38,127 nt of DNA from CAXSDR01 sp964236445 (lineage in GTDB: Bacteria; Actinomycetota; Actinomycetes; Motilibacterales; Motilibacteraceae): NCBI GenBank assembly GCA_964236445.1, contig CAXSDR010000023.1, positions 1 to 38,127 on the forward strand, read 5' to 3'. The notes below the pieces were generated by a model. The model saw only the letters and a list, made by a program, of their open reading frames with translations, made no database searches and had not been told where the DNA came from. A program made the translations under genes and the position numbers. Positions 14,237 through 22,047 of the stretch are shown here, piece by piece (positions within the stretch are counted from its first letter, which is position 1; every line of letters starts with the position of its first letter).

Positions 14237-15262
14237 ATGACCTACCTGCCGGCTACAGACCGCTACGAGCGCCTGCCTTACCGACGCACGGGGAGGAGCG
14301 GTCTCAAGCTTCCGGCGGTGTCGCTCGGACTATGGCACAACTTCGGCGACGACAAGCCGCTCGACGTCCAGCGAGCGATTCTGCGGCGCGCGTTCGACCT
14401 GGGCATCACCCACTTCGACCTGGCCAACAACTACGGTCCGCCCTTCGGCTCGGCCGAGACCAACTTCGGGCACCTGTTCGCCGAGGACCTCGCGCCCTAC
14501 CGCGACGAGCTCGTCATCTCCACCAAGGCGGGCTACGACATGTGGCCGGGGCCGTACGGCGAGTGGGGCTCGCGCAAGTACCTGCTCGCCAGCCTCGACC
14601 AGTCGCTCGCGCGACTCGGCCTGGACTATGTCGACATCTTCTACAGCCACCGCTTCGACCCGCAGACGCCGCTGGAGGAGACGATGGGTGCCCTGGACAC
14701 CGCCGTCCGCTCGGGCCGGGCACTTTATGCAGGTATCTCGTCCTACTCCCCGGAGCGCACGCTGGAGGCCTTGACGGTCCTTCGGGAGCTTGGCACGCCG
14801 CTGCTCATCCACCAGCCGTCCTACTCGATGCTCAACCGCTGGATCGAGGGCGGGCTGCTCGACGTGCTCGGAAATCAGGGTGTGGGGTGCATCGCGTTCT
14901 CGCCGTTGGCCCAGGGCATGCTGACCGACCGCTATCTCGACGGCATTCCCGAGGGGTCTCGCGCCAGCCAGGGCAAGTCGCTGTCACCCGACCTGCTGAC
15001 CGACGAGTCACTGCGCCACATCCGCGTCCTCCATGACATGGCGCAGGCGCGTGGCCAGTCGTTGGCCCAGATGGCGCTGGCCTGGGCGCTGCGCGACGAG
15101 CGCATGACCTCTGTCGTGATCGGCGCGAGCAGCGTCCGTCAGCTCGAGGACAACGTGGCGGCGGTTGACGGGCTCGGTTTCACCGAGGAGGAGCTGGTGA
15201 CGATCGACCAGCACGCGGTCGATGCCGGCATCGACCTGTGGAAGCAGTCCCGCACCGGCTGA
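14237..15262 (+). CDS. Aldo/keto reductase, YghZ / L-glyceraldehyde-3-phosphate reductase type
   Basis: A 341-residue NADPH-dependent TIM-barrel oxidoreductase acting on small aldehydes in the cytoplasm. The catalytic tetrad is visible: Asp61 and Tyr66 (FDLANNYGPPFGSAE), Lys97 (ISTKAGYD) and His138 (YSHRFDP). MWPGPYGEWGSRKYLLAS and the C-terminal cofactor segment VIGASSVRQLEDNV match the YghZ/Gpr (AKR14) subgroup, which reduces L-glyceraldehyde 3-phosphate and methylglyoxal. ATG at 14237 is preferred because the family begins MxYxPxxxRYxxxxYRRxGxSG. Upstream in-frame starts at 14201 (GTG) and 14228 (ATG) add a non-conserved extension. No operon partner. Confidence 0.93.
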   Translation: MTYLPATDRYERLPYRRTGRSGLKLPAVSLGLWHNFGDDKPLDVQRAILRRAFDLGITHFDLANNYGPPFGSAETNFGHLFAEDLAPYRDELVISTKAGYDMWPGPYGEWGSRKYLLASLDQSLARLGLDYVDIFYSHRFDPQTPLEETMGALDTAVRSGRALYAGISSYSPERTLEALTVLRELGTPLLIHQPSYSMLNRWIEGGLLDVLGNQGVGCIAFSPLAQGMLTDRYLDGIPEGSRASQGKSLSPDLLTDESLRHIRVLHDMAQARGQSLAQMALAWALRDERMTSVVIGASSVRQLEDNVAAVDGLGFTEEELVTIDQHAVDAGIDLWKQSRTG

Positions 15263-15276
15263 ATTCCCGGCAGCCC

Positions 15277-15335
15277 GTCCACAGGCCGCCTGCGGCTCAC
15301 GTCGTCCACAGGCGGGCGGAGCACCGGCCTGTGGA
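15277..15335 (+). promoter_or_regulatory. Repeated TCCACAGG motifs in the ssb leader
   Basis: GTCCACAGGC occurs at 15277-15286 and 15304-15313, and its inverted form GCCTGTGGA at 15327-15335. The second copy with its preceding bases (TCGTCCACA) differs by one base from the high-GC DnaA box TTGTCCACA. They lie 70-130 bp before the ssb start. DnaA binding is a hypothesis. Confidence 0.4.
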
Positions 15336-15405
15336 GCGGCGCAGCGGTGCAGTCTTCGGTCGCGGCGACGGCGCGGGCCGTCGCAAGACGACCGAGGAGC
15401 AATCG

Positions 15406-15894
15406 ATGAATGACGCAACCGTGACGATCACCGGCAACGTGGCCACCGACATACGTCACGTGGAGACCGACAACGGGGTCCACATTGCCAGCTTCCGGCT
15501 GGGTTCGACGCCACGTCGATGGACCAAAGGTCGGGGTTGGGTGGACGGTGACACGAGCTACTACACGGTCACCTGCTGGCGGTTCCTGGCGCAGAACGTC
15601 GCCCGTTCGCTGTCCAAGGGCGACCCGGTCGTCATCAGTGGCACCGTGCGCGTGCGCGAGTGGTCGCAGGGCGACCGGTCGGGCGTCGTCACCGAGGTGG
15701 ATGCGACCTCGGTCGGTCACGATCTCAACCGAGGCATCTCGCGGTTCGCGCGCGTGACGAGGGCCCGCGAGGTGCCCACGGAGGAGGAGCTGAGCGCCCG
15801 CGACCTCGCCGACGGCTCTGGCGTCGAGGACCCCGACCCGGGCGCGGGCACGGCGCCGGATGACACACCTGCACGGGAGCACGCCGCCGCCTGA
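15406..15894 (+). CDS. ssb: Single-stranded DNA-binding protein (OB fold)
   Basis: A 162-residue SSB-type protein. The OB fold covers about residues 1-115, with VTITGNVATDIRHVETDNGVHIASFRLG, the W-containing strand YYTVTCWRFLAQNVARSLSKGDPVVISGTVRVREW and a C-terminal disordered acidic tail. The tail lacks the classical DDDxPF end, so this is probably the second, accessory actinobacterial SSB paralogue rather than the replicative one. ATG at 15406 is preceded by GAGGAG (15394-15399). It lies directly upstream of ettA, as in mycobacteria (Rv2478c-Rv2477c, from memory). Confidence 0.92.
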   Translation: MNDATVTITGNVATDIRHVETDNGVHIASFRLGSTPRRWTKGRGWVDGDTSYYTVTCWRFLAQNVARSLSKGDPVVISGTVRVREWSQGDRSGVVTEVDATSVGHDLNRGISRFARVTRAREVPTEEELSARDLADGSGVEDPDPGAGTAPDDTPAREHAAA

Positions 15895-15912
15895 GCCCTC
15901 TAGGCTGGGGTC

Positions 15913-17589
15913 ATGGCGGAGTTCATTTATACGATGCGCAAGACGCGCAAGGCCCACGGCGACAAGGTCATCCTCGATGACGTGACCCTGTCCTTCCTGC
16001 CCGGTGCGAAGATCGGCGTGGTCGGCCCGAACGGCGCCGGGAAGTCGACCGTTCTCAAGATCATGGCGGGCCTGGACCAGCCGTCGAACGGCGACGCGAC
16101 GCTGTCGGCGGGATATTCCGTGGGCATCCTGCTGCAGGAGCCACCGCTCAACGAGGACAAGGACGTCCTCGGCAACGTCCAGGAGGGCGTTGCCGACACC
16201 ATCGCCCTGGTCACCCGCTACAACGAGATCGCCGAGCTCATGGCAACCGAATACACCGATGAGCTCGGCGACGAGATGGCCGCGCTGCAGGAGCAGATCG
16301 ACCACCGCAACGCGTGGGACCTCGACGCACAGCTGGAGCAGGCGATGGACGCGCTTCGTTGCCCGCCGCCCGACGCAGACGTGAAGGTGCTGTCGGGCGG
16401 TGAGCGACGGCGCGTCGCCCTCTGCAAGCTGCTGCTCGAAGCCCCCGACCTGCTCCTGCTCGACGAGCCGACCAACCACCTCGACGCCGAGAGCGTCGAC
16501 TGGCTCGAACAGCACCTGGCCAAATACGCCGGCACCATCGTCGCCGTCACACACGACAGGTATTTCCTCGACAACGTCGCCGAGTGGATCCTCGAGCTCG
16601 ACCGCGGCCGCGCCTACCCCTACGAGGGCAACTACTCCACCTACCTCGAGACCAAGGCGGCGCGCCTCAAGGTCGAGGGTCAGAAGGACGCGAAACGCGC
16701 CAAGCGGCTCAAGGAGGAGCTCGACTGGGTCCGCTCCAACGCCAAAGGCCGCCAGGTCAAGCAGAAGGCACGTCTCGCGCGCTATGAGGAGATGGCGAAC
16801 GAGGCGGACAGGACCCGCAAGCTCGACTTCGACGAGATCCAGATCCCGCCGGGCCCGCGTCTCGGCAGCATCGTCATCGAGACGGCGAAGCTGACGAAGT
16901 CGTTTGGTGACCGAACTCTGATTCGTGATCTCACCTTCACGCTTCCGCGCAACGGCATCGTCGGTGTCATCGGGCCCAACGGTGTCGGCAAGACCACGCT
17001 GTTCCGGATGCTGATCGGGCAGGAGACCCCCGACACCGGTTCGATCAAGATCGGCGAGACGGTCAAGGTGAGCTATGTCGAGCAGTCACGCGGCGGCATC
17101 GATCCCAAGAAGTCCTTGTGGGACGTCGTTTCCGATGGCCTCGACTACATCAAGGTCGGCAACGTCGAGATGCCCTCGCGTGCCTATGTCAGCGCGTTCG
17201 GGTTCAAGGGACCGGACCAACAGAAGATGGCCGGCGTGCTCTCGGGTGGCGAGCGCAACCGGCTCAACCTCGCACTGACGCTCAAACAGGGCGGGAACCT
17301 CCTGCTGCTCGACGAACCGACGAACGACCTCGACGTCGAGACGCTCGGGTCGCTCGAGAACGCACTGCTGGAGTTCCCGGGCTGCGCGGTGGTCGTGAGC
17401 CACGATCGCTGGTTCCTCGACAGGACGACGACGCACATCCTCGCCTACGAAGGCACGGACGAGGATCCGGCCGCGTGGTACTGGTTCGAGGGCAACTACG
17501 AGTCCTATGAGAAGAACAAGCTGGAGCGGTTGGGCAGTGAGGCGGCCCGACCGCACCGGGTGACCTATCGCAAGCTGACCCGCGACTGA
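15913..17589 (+). CDS. ettA: ABC-F energy-dependent translational throttle protein EttA
   Basis: A cytoplasmic ABC-F ATPase of 558 residues without membrane segments, which acts at the ribosomal E site and gates early elongation according to energy state. Two ABC domains: Walker A GPNGAGKST (38-46), signature LSGGERRR (160-167) and DEP (184-186); then GPNGVGKTT (354-362), LSGGERNR (443-450) and DEP (467-469). The arm insertion (about 95-130) and the charged P-site linker (about 250-305, rich in K/R/E) that mark EttA are present. ATG at 15913 follows TAGGCT (15901-15906) by 6 nt, so a leaderless message is likely. Confidence 0.97.
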   Translation: MAEFIYTMRKTRKAHGDKVILDDVTLSFLPGAKIGVVGPNGAGKSTVLKIMAGLDQPSNGDATLSAGYSVGILLQEPPLNEDKDVLGNVQEGVADTIALVTRYNEIAELMATEYTDELGDEMAALQEQIDHRNAWDLDAQLEQAMDALRCPPPDADVKVLSGGERRRVALCKLLLEAPDLLLLDEPTNHLDAESVDWLEQHLAKYAGTIVAVTHDRYFLDNVAEWILELDRGRAYPYEGNYSTYLETKAARLKVEGQKDAKRAKRLKEELDWVRSNAKGRQVKQKARLARYEEMANEADRTRKLDFDEIQIPPGPRLGSIVIETAKLTKSFGDRTLIRDLTFTLPRNGIVGVIGPNGVGKTTLFRMLIGQETPDTGSIKIGETVKVSYVEQSRGGIDPKKSLWDVVSDGLDYIKVGNVEMPSRAYVSAFGFKGPDQQKMAGVLSGGERNRLNLALTLKQGGNLLLLDEPTNDLDVETLGSLENALLEFPGCAVVVSHDRWFLDRTTTHILAYEGTDEDPAAWYWFEGNYESYEKNKLERLGSEAARPHRVTYRKLTRD

Positions 17590-17598
17590 CGTCCGGGC

Positions 17599-18303
17599 GT
17601 GTTCACCACGGTCCTGTTCGACCTCGACGGGACACTCACCGACCCCGGCGTCGGCATCAGCCGCTCCGTGACTCACGCGCTGGCCGTTGTCGGCGCGCCA
17701 CCGCTGAGCCGCGAGCAGCTGCGCCTGTTCGTCGGGCCACCGTTGCAGGACGGTTTTGCTCAGCTCGCAGGACTTCGCGGGCCAGCGGTCGCTGCGGCGG
17801 TCGCTGCTTATCGCGACTACTTCAGCGACCGTGGGATCTTCGAGAACACCGTCTACGACGGCATCGTCGACGCCCTCGACTCGCTGGTGCGGGCGGGCAT
17901 GACGCTCGGCCTGGCGACCTCCAAACCGACCGTGTTCGCGCTGCGAATCCTGGAGCACTTCTCACTGTCGCGCTTTTTCACCTGTGTGGGCGGAGCCGAG
18001 CTCGACGGGAGCCGCCGGGCGAAGGTCGACGTGATCGGCCATGTGCTGAGAACCCTGCCCGTCGGCCCGGACCGCGGCGCAGAGGTGGTGATGGTGGGTG
18101 ACCGCGAGCACGACGTGCTCGGCGCGGCTGGACACGGGATCCGCTGCGTCGGCGTGACCTGGGGTTATGGCTCTGAGGCCGAGCTGCGAGCGGCGGGGGC
18201 GAGCATGCTGGTGGACGACCCGCGCCAGCTCGTGGGTGCCATCGCCGCAGCCGGTTCGCGCGCGGTGGTGGGCAGCAGTGCTGGCGACGAGCCGGATCGC
18301 TGA
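17599..18303 (+). CDS. HAD-superfamily phosphatase, phosphoglycolate phosphatase-like
   Basis: A 234-residue haloacid dehalogenase-type hydrolase. Motif I FDLDGTL has the nucleophile Asp8 and Asp10, motif II is LATSKP, and motif IV is VMVGDREHDVLGA. The helical cap between motifs I and II (VGPPLQDGFAQL) is of the Gph/PpaX type. The likely substrate is a small phosphorylated metabolite; phosphoglycolate or a nucleoside phosphate cannot be told apart here. The start is GTG at 17599, 9 nt after the ettA stop, so it is probably co-transcribed. Confidence 0.9.
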   Translation: MFTTVLFDLDGTLTDPGVGISRSVTHALAVVGAPPLSREQLRLFVGPPLQDGFAQLAGLRGPAVAAAVAAYRDYFSDRGIFENTVYDGIVDALDSLVRAGMTLGLATSKPTVFALRILEHFSLSRFFTCVGGAELDGSRRAKVDVIGHVLRTLPVGPDRGAEVVMVGDREHDVLGAAGHGIRCVGVTWGYGSEAELRAAGASMLVDDPRQLVGAIAAAGSRAVVGSSAGDEPDR

Positions 18304-18394
18304 GTCGAGCGCTCGGCGCCCCCTGCCGTCGGCTGGGCAGTGCGTCTGCCCTCCTGCAGTCACGAGCCGGCGTCGTGTCTGACAGGCTGCCCTG

Positions 18395-18814
18395 GTGCGC
18401 CACACCTTCTCGTGCCCCATGCGATGGGGCGACATGGACGCCTACCAGCACGTGAACAACGTCGCCTACTTCAGCTATCTCGAAGAGGCTCGTGTCGACA
18501 TGCTGTTCGTGCTCGGCGACAGCGAGGGGATGGCAGCACTGGGCCGCGGTGTCGTCGTAGCACACCACGACATCGACTACCTCGCGCCGCTCGTCTATTC
18601 GCCCTTCGGCGTCGCGATCGACCTGTGGGTCAGCCGCGTCGGTGGGTCGTCCTTCACCGTCGCCTATGACGTGCACGACGACACCCGCAGCTATGCCAGG
18701 GCCTCCACGGTGCTGGTGCCCTATGACATGTCGCTCGGCCGCCCCCGCCGCCTCGCCGAGGAGGAGCTCACGTTCCTGGCCCGGTTCACCGACGACAGCG
18801 AGAACGCGGGCTGA
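18395..18814 (+). CDS. Hotdog-fold acyl-CoA thioesterase (4HBT family)
   Basis: A 139-residue single hotdog domain. The 4-hydroxybenzoyl-CoA thioesterase signature is RWGDMDAYQHVNNVAYFSYLEEAR, with Asp15 in the catalytic position, followed by the VVVAHHDIDYLAPL core strand. It is cytoplasmic and hydrolyses acyl-CoA thioesters; chain specificity is unknown. GTG at 18395 lies 6 nt after CAGGCT (18383-18388), a weak -10 candidate. From memory, a similar gene (Rv2475c) is near ettA in mycobacteria. Confidence 0.9.
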   Translation: MRHTFSCPMRWGDMDAYQHVNNVAYFSYLEEARVDMLFVLGDSEGMAALGRGVVVAHHDIDYLAPLVYSPFGVAIDLWVSRVGGSSFTVAYDVHDDTRSYARASTVLVPYDMSLGRPRRLAEEELTFLARFTDDSENAG

Positions 18815-18816
18815 GG

Positions 18817-19122
18817 TCAGAGGTCTCCGTCGTCTCTCTGCTCGATCCGCGCAGCAGTCTCACCGTCGGCGCCACGACCGAGGTTGTCGGCGTCGTCGAT
18901 CGCGAGATAGTCCCCGCGTGTGGTCGCCACCGGAGCAGCAGCCGCACTGCCGCTCTCCTGGGGCCCGGCGACGTACGGATCGGACTCGTCGGAGCCGGCG
19001 GTCCGGAAGACGGTCCGGGCATAGCCTGAGCCTGCATCGTCGCCGTCGCCGTCGCTCTGGGCTGTGGTGAGCGAGGCCGGTCCGATATCGCCGCCCATGT
19101 CGTGAAGGTCGCGTTCCGTCAT
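18817..19122 (-). CDS. Hypothetical acidic protein
   Basis: A 101-residue frame, strongly acidic and low in hydrophobic residues (DGDGDDAGSGY, DADNLGRGADGE), predicted disordered. Its stop lies 2 bp from the stop of the opposing thioesterase gene. No family recognised. The tight convergent arrangement and ATG start at 19122 support it being real, but a GC-driven spurious frame cannot be excluded. Confidence 0.5.
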   Translation of the reverse strand: MTERDLHDMGGDIGPASLTTAQSDGDGDDAGSGYARTVFRTAGSDESDPYVAGPQESGSAAAAPVATTRGDYLAIDDADNLGRGADGETAARIEQRDDGDL

Positions 19123-19216
19123 GCGCCCGTCATGCCCGGACGTCGACGAGGAAAACGCTGCGTCGCCAGCGCAGCCCCGTCACGGCCTAGAGTGATCGAC
19201 CCTGCACGACGAGACG

Positions 19217-19501
19217 ATGGGCGGCGCCGCCGTGGGTTATCTGGACGCGAACTGGCAGCGGCGTTCCGGATCTCGCAGCAATGCGTGGTGGTATGAGACG
19301 CGCCGACGACGGATCCTCGCCGCTGCCTTGTGCACCGTGGTCTTCGCGATCTGGTCACTGGCGTCACTGACCGGGTGGGTGCTGCCGTCCTGGGTCCATG
19401 TTCACGATCGAGCGCATGCCGGATCGTGGCTGCCGTGCGCGTTGTTCGCCTGGTGCCTCTTCGGTCTGGTTCGTGAGCTCCGGAGTCGGCGCAGGCCCTG
19501 A
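19217..19501 (+). CDS. Small membrane protein, hypothetical
   Basis: 94 codons from ATG 19217 (GTG at 19232 gives MGYLDANWQRR as an alternative). Two hydrophobic segments, ILAAALCTVVFAIWSLASL and SWLPCALFAWCLFGLV, are flanked by basic residues (WWYETRRRR, RELRSRRRP), a clear two-span topology. The 3' half is antisense to the tail of the alpha-glucosidase gene. No family recognised. Confidence 0.5.
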   Translation: MGGAAVGYLDANWQRRSGSRSNAWWYETRRRRILAAALCTVVFAIWSLASLTGWVLPSWVHVHDRAHAGSWLPCALFAWCLFGLVRELRSRRRP

Positions 19502-21115
19502 CGTCCCGGCCGCCTCAACCGGGCGGGCGGCACACCACGCCGCGGTGTCGGTCGGGATGCTCGCGCCGTCGAGAGGGCCGCTTGCGAGCAGGATGTCGGC
19601 GGCGATCGGCACGTCGACAGGAGCGTCGGAGAGGTTCACGATGCAGACGAAACCGGGCTCGCGGCCGAAGACGAGCACATCAGGCGGCGCAGCGAGCCAG
19701 GTGAGTGTCCCGTCACCGAGTGCGGGGTTCTCGCGCCGCATCCGCAGGGCCCGCCGATAGAGGTCGAGCATCGACGACGGCTCGTCGGTCTGCAGCTGCG
19801 CGGTGAGAGTCGCCCACGACGCCGGCTGCGGCAGCCAGGAGGCGGTGGAGCCTTCGGGGCCGAAGCCATAGGCCGGGGAGCTGCCCGACCACGGCAGCGG
19901 CACCCGGCAGCCGTCGCGCCCGCGCTCCTTGTGCCCGCTCCGCGCCCAGGTCGGGTCCTGCAGCGCGCCCTCGGGCAGGTCGAGGATCTCGGGCAGCCCG
20001 AGCTCCTCGCCCTGGTAGATGTAGGCGCCGCCTGGCAGGGCCAGCATCAGCAGGGCGGCTGCTCGTGCCCGCCGCTTCCCGACGTCGCCGTCGCCGTAGC
20101 GCGTCACCTGGCGCTTGACGTCGTGGTTGGAAAGGACCCACGTGGTGGGCGCGCCGACCGCGCCCAGAGAGGCGATGCAGCGCTCGATCACCGAGCGCAG
20201 TACCGAGGCGTCCCAGGGCGCGGTGAGGAAGTCAAAGTTGAACGCCGTGTGCAGCTCGTCGGCGCGTACGTAGTTGGCGAGGCGGGTCGGCGTCGAGACC
20301 CATGCCTCGGCGACGAAGATTCGCCTCCCGGCGTAGGAGTCGCTGACCCTGCGCCACGAGCGGTAGATCTCGTGCACCGCATCCTGGTCCCAGTGCGGGT
20401 GGGTGTCGGAGTTCCAGCGCCCGACGTCGATGGCCGCGGGCTCGCGCCCCGCGTAGCCGACGTCGGGCAGTGCGGGGTCCTTGATCAGGCCGTGGGCGAC
20501 ATCGATGCGGAAGCCGTCGACGTCCCGGTCGAGCCAGAAGCGCAGGATGCTCTCGAACTCGGCGCGGACCTCGCCATTGCTCCAATTGAGGTCGGGCTGC
20601 TCGGGCGCGAACAGGTGCAGGAACCACTGACCGTCGGGCGTACGCCGCCACGCCGGACCGCCGAACACGCTGAGCCAGTCGTTGGGTGCCTGGTCACCGA
20701 GGGCACCCCGGCCCTCACGGAAGAGGTAGCGGTCACGCTCCGGGCTGCCGGGCCCGGCGGCCAACGCCGCCCGGAACCAGACGTGCTGGTCGGACGTGTG
20801 GTTGGGCACGATGTCGACGATCACCCGCAGGCCGAGCGCGTGGGCATCGGTCAGCAGAGCGTCGAACCCGGCCAGCGTGCCGAGCCGCGGGTCGATGTCG
20901 CGGTAGTCGGAGACGTCATAGCCGCCGTCGGCCAGTGGGGAGGGGTAGAACGGCGTGATCCACAACGCGTCGACGCCGAGCGACACCAGATGCGCAAGGT
21001 TGTGGCGGATGCCTGCGAGATCGCCCAGCCCATCGCCGTCGGAGTCGGCGAAGCTGCGGATGTAGACCTCGTAGATGACGGCGTCGCGCCACCAGGGGCC
21101 AGGGTCGGCAGTCAT
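19364..21115 (-). CDS. aglA: GH13 alpha-glucosidase / oligo-1,6-glucosidase
   Basis: A 583-residue glycoside hydrolase family 13 enzyme that hydrolyses alpha-glucosidic bonds of malto- or isomalto-oligosaccharides, cytoplasmic (no signal peptide). Conserved regions: DIVPNHTS (~101-108), GFRIDVAH with nucleophile Asp205, FVAEAW with acid/base Glu270, and LSNHDV with Asp332. The start MTADPGPWWRDAVIYEVYIRSFADS is typical of oligo-1,6-glucosidase/trehalose synthase relatives. The fold should end near residue 537; the last ~46 residues are low-complexity and overlap a small gene on the other strand, so the stop may have been lost and extended. glbO lies upstream on the same strand, as glbO-aglA in mycobacteria (Rv2470-Rv2471, from memory). 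Confidence 0.9.
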   Translation of the reverse strand: MTADPGPWWRDAVIYEVYIRSFADSDGDGLGDLAGIRHNLAHLVSLGVDALWITPFYPSPLADGGYDVSDYRDIDPRLGTLAGFDALLTDAHALGLRVIVDIVPNHTSDQHVWFRAALAAGPGSPERDRYLFREGRGALGDQAPNDWLSVFGGPAWRRTPDGQWFLHLFAPEQPDLNWSNGEVRAEFESILRFWLDRDVDGFRIDVAHGLIKDPALPDVGYAGREPAAIDVGRWNSDTHPHWDQDAVHEIYRSWRRVSDSYAGRRIFVAEAWVSTPTRLANYVRADELHTAFNFDFLTAPWDASVLRSVIERCIASLGAVGAPTTWVLSNHDVKRQVTRYGDGDVGKRRARAAALLMLALPGGAYIYQGEELGLPEILDLPEGALQDPTWARSGHKERGRDGCRVPLPWSGSSPAYGFGPEGSTASWLPQPASWATLTAQLQTDEPSSMLDLYRRALRMRRENPALGDGTLTWLAAPPDVLVFGREPGFVCIVNLSDAPVDVPIAADILLASGPLDGASIPTDTAAWCAARPVEAAGTSGPAPTPELTNQTEEAPGEQRARQPRSGMRSIVNMDPGRQHPPGQ

Positions 21116-21127
21116 GGTGCCCTCTGT

Positions 21128-21571
21128 CTAGGCCTGGGGCACAGAAGTGCCGCGGGCGCCCTCGGCGGGGCCCTCAGCGACATTGAGCAGGCTGTCTGCC
21201 GCCATGACGAGGTAGTCCCAGAGCACAGTGCGCGCGCCCGGTGCGAGCCTCAGCTCGTCGACCGCCACCGCCATGTGCCCGAGCCACGCGTCGCGCTCGG
21301 CGACACCGATCGCCCAGCCGTTGTGGCGCATCCGCAGGCGGGGATGCCCACGCTGATCGCTGTAGGTGCGGGGGCCGCCCCAGTATTGCTCGAAGAACAT
21401 GCGCAGCCGGTCCTCGGCCGGCCCCAGGTCGCCCTCGCCGTAGAGCGGTCGCAGCAGCGGGTCCTGGGCCACGCCCTCGTAGAAGCGATGGACCAGGCGC
21501 CGGAAGGTGTCGCTGCCGCCCACCTCGTCATAGAAGGAGGCCGGCTCCCTTGCCCCACGCTGCTCGTTCAT
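21128..21571 (-). CDS. glbO: Group II truncated hemoglobin
   Basis: A 147-residue 2-on-2 globin that binds heme and O2 in the cytoplasm. Family residues: FYEGVAQDPLLRPLY (B-helix Tyr31), EQYWGGPRTYSDQRGHPRLRMRH with the proximal His83, and the AERDAWLGHM segment with Trp96 (TrpG8, diagnostic of group II). The C-terminus is a short flexible tail. ATG at 21571 gives MNEQRG; longer frames upstream are not conserved. It is transcribed toward the alpha-glucosidase gene 12 bp downstream and divergently from the OsmC gene. Confidence 0.94.
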   Translation of the reverse strand: MNEQRGAREPASFYDEVGGSDTFRRLVHRFYEGVAQDPLLRPLYGEGDLGPAEDRLRMFFEQYWGGPRTYSDQRGHPRLRMRHNGWAIGVAERDAWLGHMAVAVDELRLAPGARTVLWDYLVMAADSLLNVAEGPAEGARGTSVPQA

Positions 21572-21621
21572 GCCACATAGGGTCGCAGGCGGATCTGACA
21601 CTCGCACGGATGGAGCCCCAC

Positions 21622-22047
21622 ATGGCCACGACCCGCACTGCCAATGCCCACTGGGAGGGCTCGCTCATGGAGGGCGCAGGCAAGGTGTCGCTCGACTCGT
21701 CAGGGCTGGGCACCTTCGATGTCACCTGGGCCTCGCGCTCGGCGGCGGCCGACGGGCGCACGAGCCCGGAAGAGCTCATCGCCGCCGCGCACTCGACGTG
21801 CTACTCCATGGCGCTGTCGCACGCGCTCGCCGGTGCCGGTCACGCCCCGGACAGCGTCGACACCAAGGCCGACGTCGTGTTCCAGCCCGGTGAGGGCATC
21901 ACGGGAATCACCCTGACGGTCCGCGCCGTCGTCCCCGGCCTGACGGCGCAGGAGTTCGCGACGTTCGCGAACGACGCCAAGGCCAACTGCCCCGTGAGCA
22001 AGGCCCTGTCCGGCACCACGATCACCCTCGACGCGGCCCTGGGCTAG
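21622..22047 (+). CDS. OsmC-family peroxiredoxin
   Basis: A 141-residue OsmC/Ohr-fold thiol peroxidase. The redox cysteines are Cys60 (AAHSTCYSMALSHAL) and Cys123 (ANCPVSKAL), in the OsmC subfamily arrangement. It reduces organic or hydrogen peroxides in the cytoplasm. ATG at 21622 is chosen: GGAG (21612-21615) lies 6 nt upstream, whereas the in-frame ATG at 21610 overlaps it. TAGGGT (21578-21583) is a likely -10 in the divergent promoter shared with glbO. The stop overlaps that of the opposing SDR gene (CTAG). Confidence 0.93.
   Translation: MATTRTANAHWEGSLMEGAGKVSLDSSGLGTFDVTWASRSAAADGRTSPEELIAAAHSTCYSMALSHALAGAGHAPDSVDTKADVVFQPGEGITGITLTVRAVVPGLTAQEFATFANDAKANCPVSKALSGTTITLDAALG

Noticed and set aside
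19931..21580. 549-codon plus-strand open frame opposite the alpha-glucosidase and glbO
   Set aside because: Shadow of GH13 and globin genes with intact catalytic motifs.
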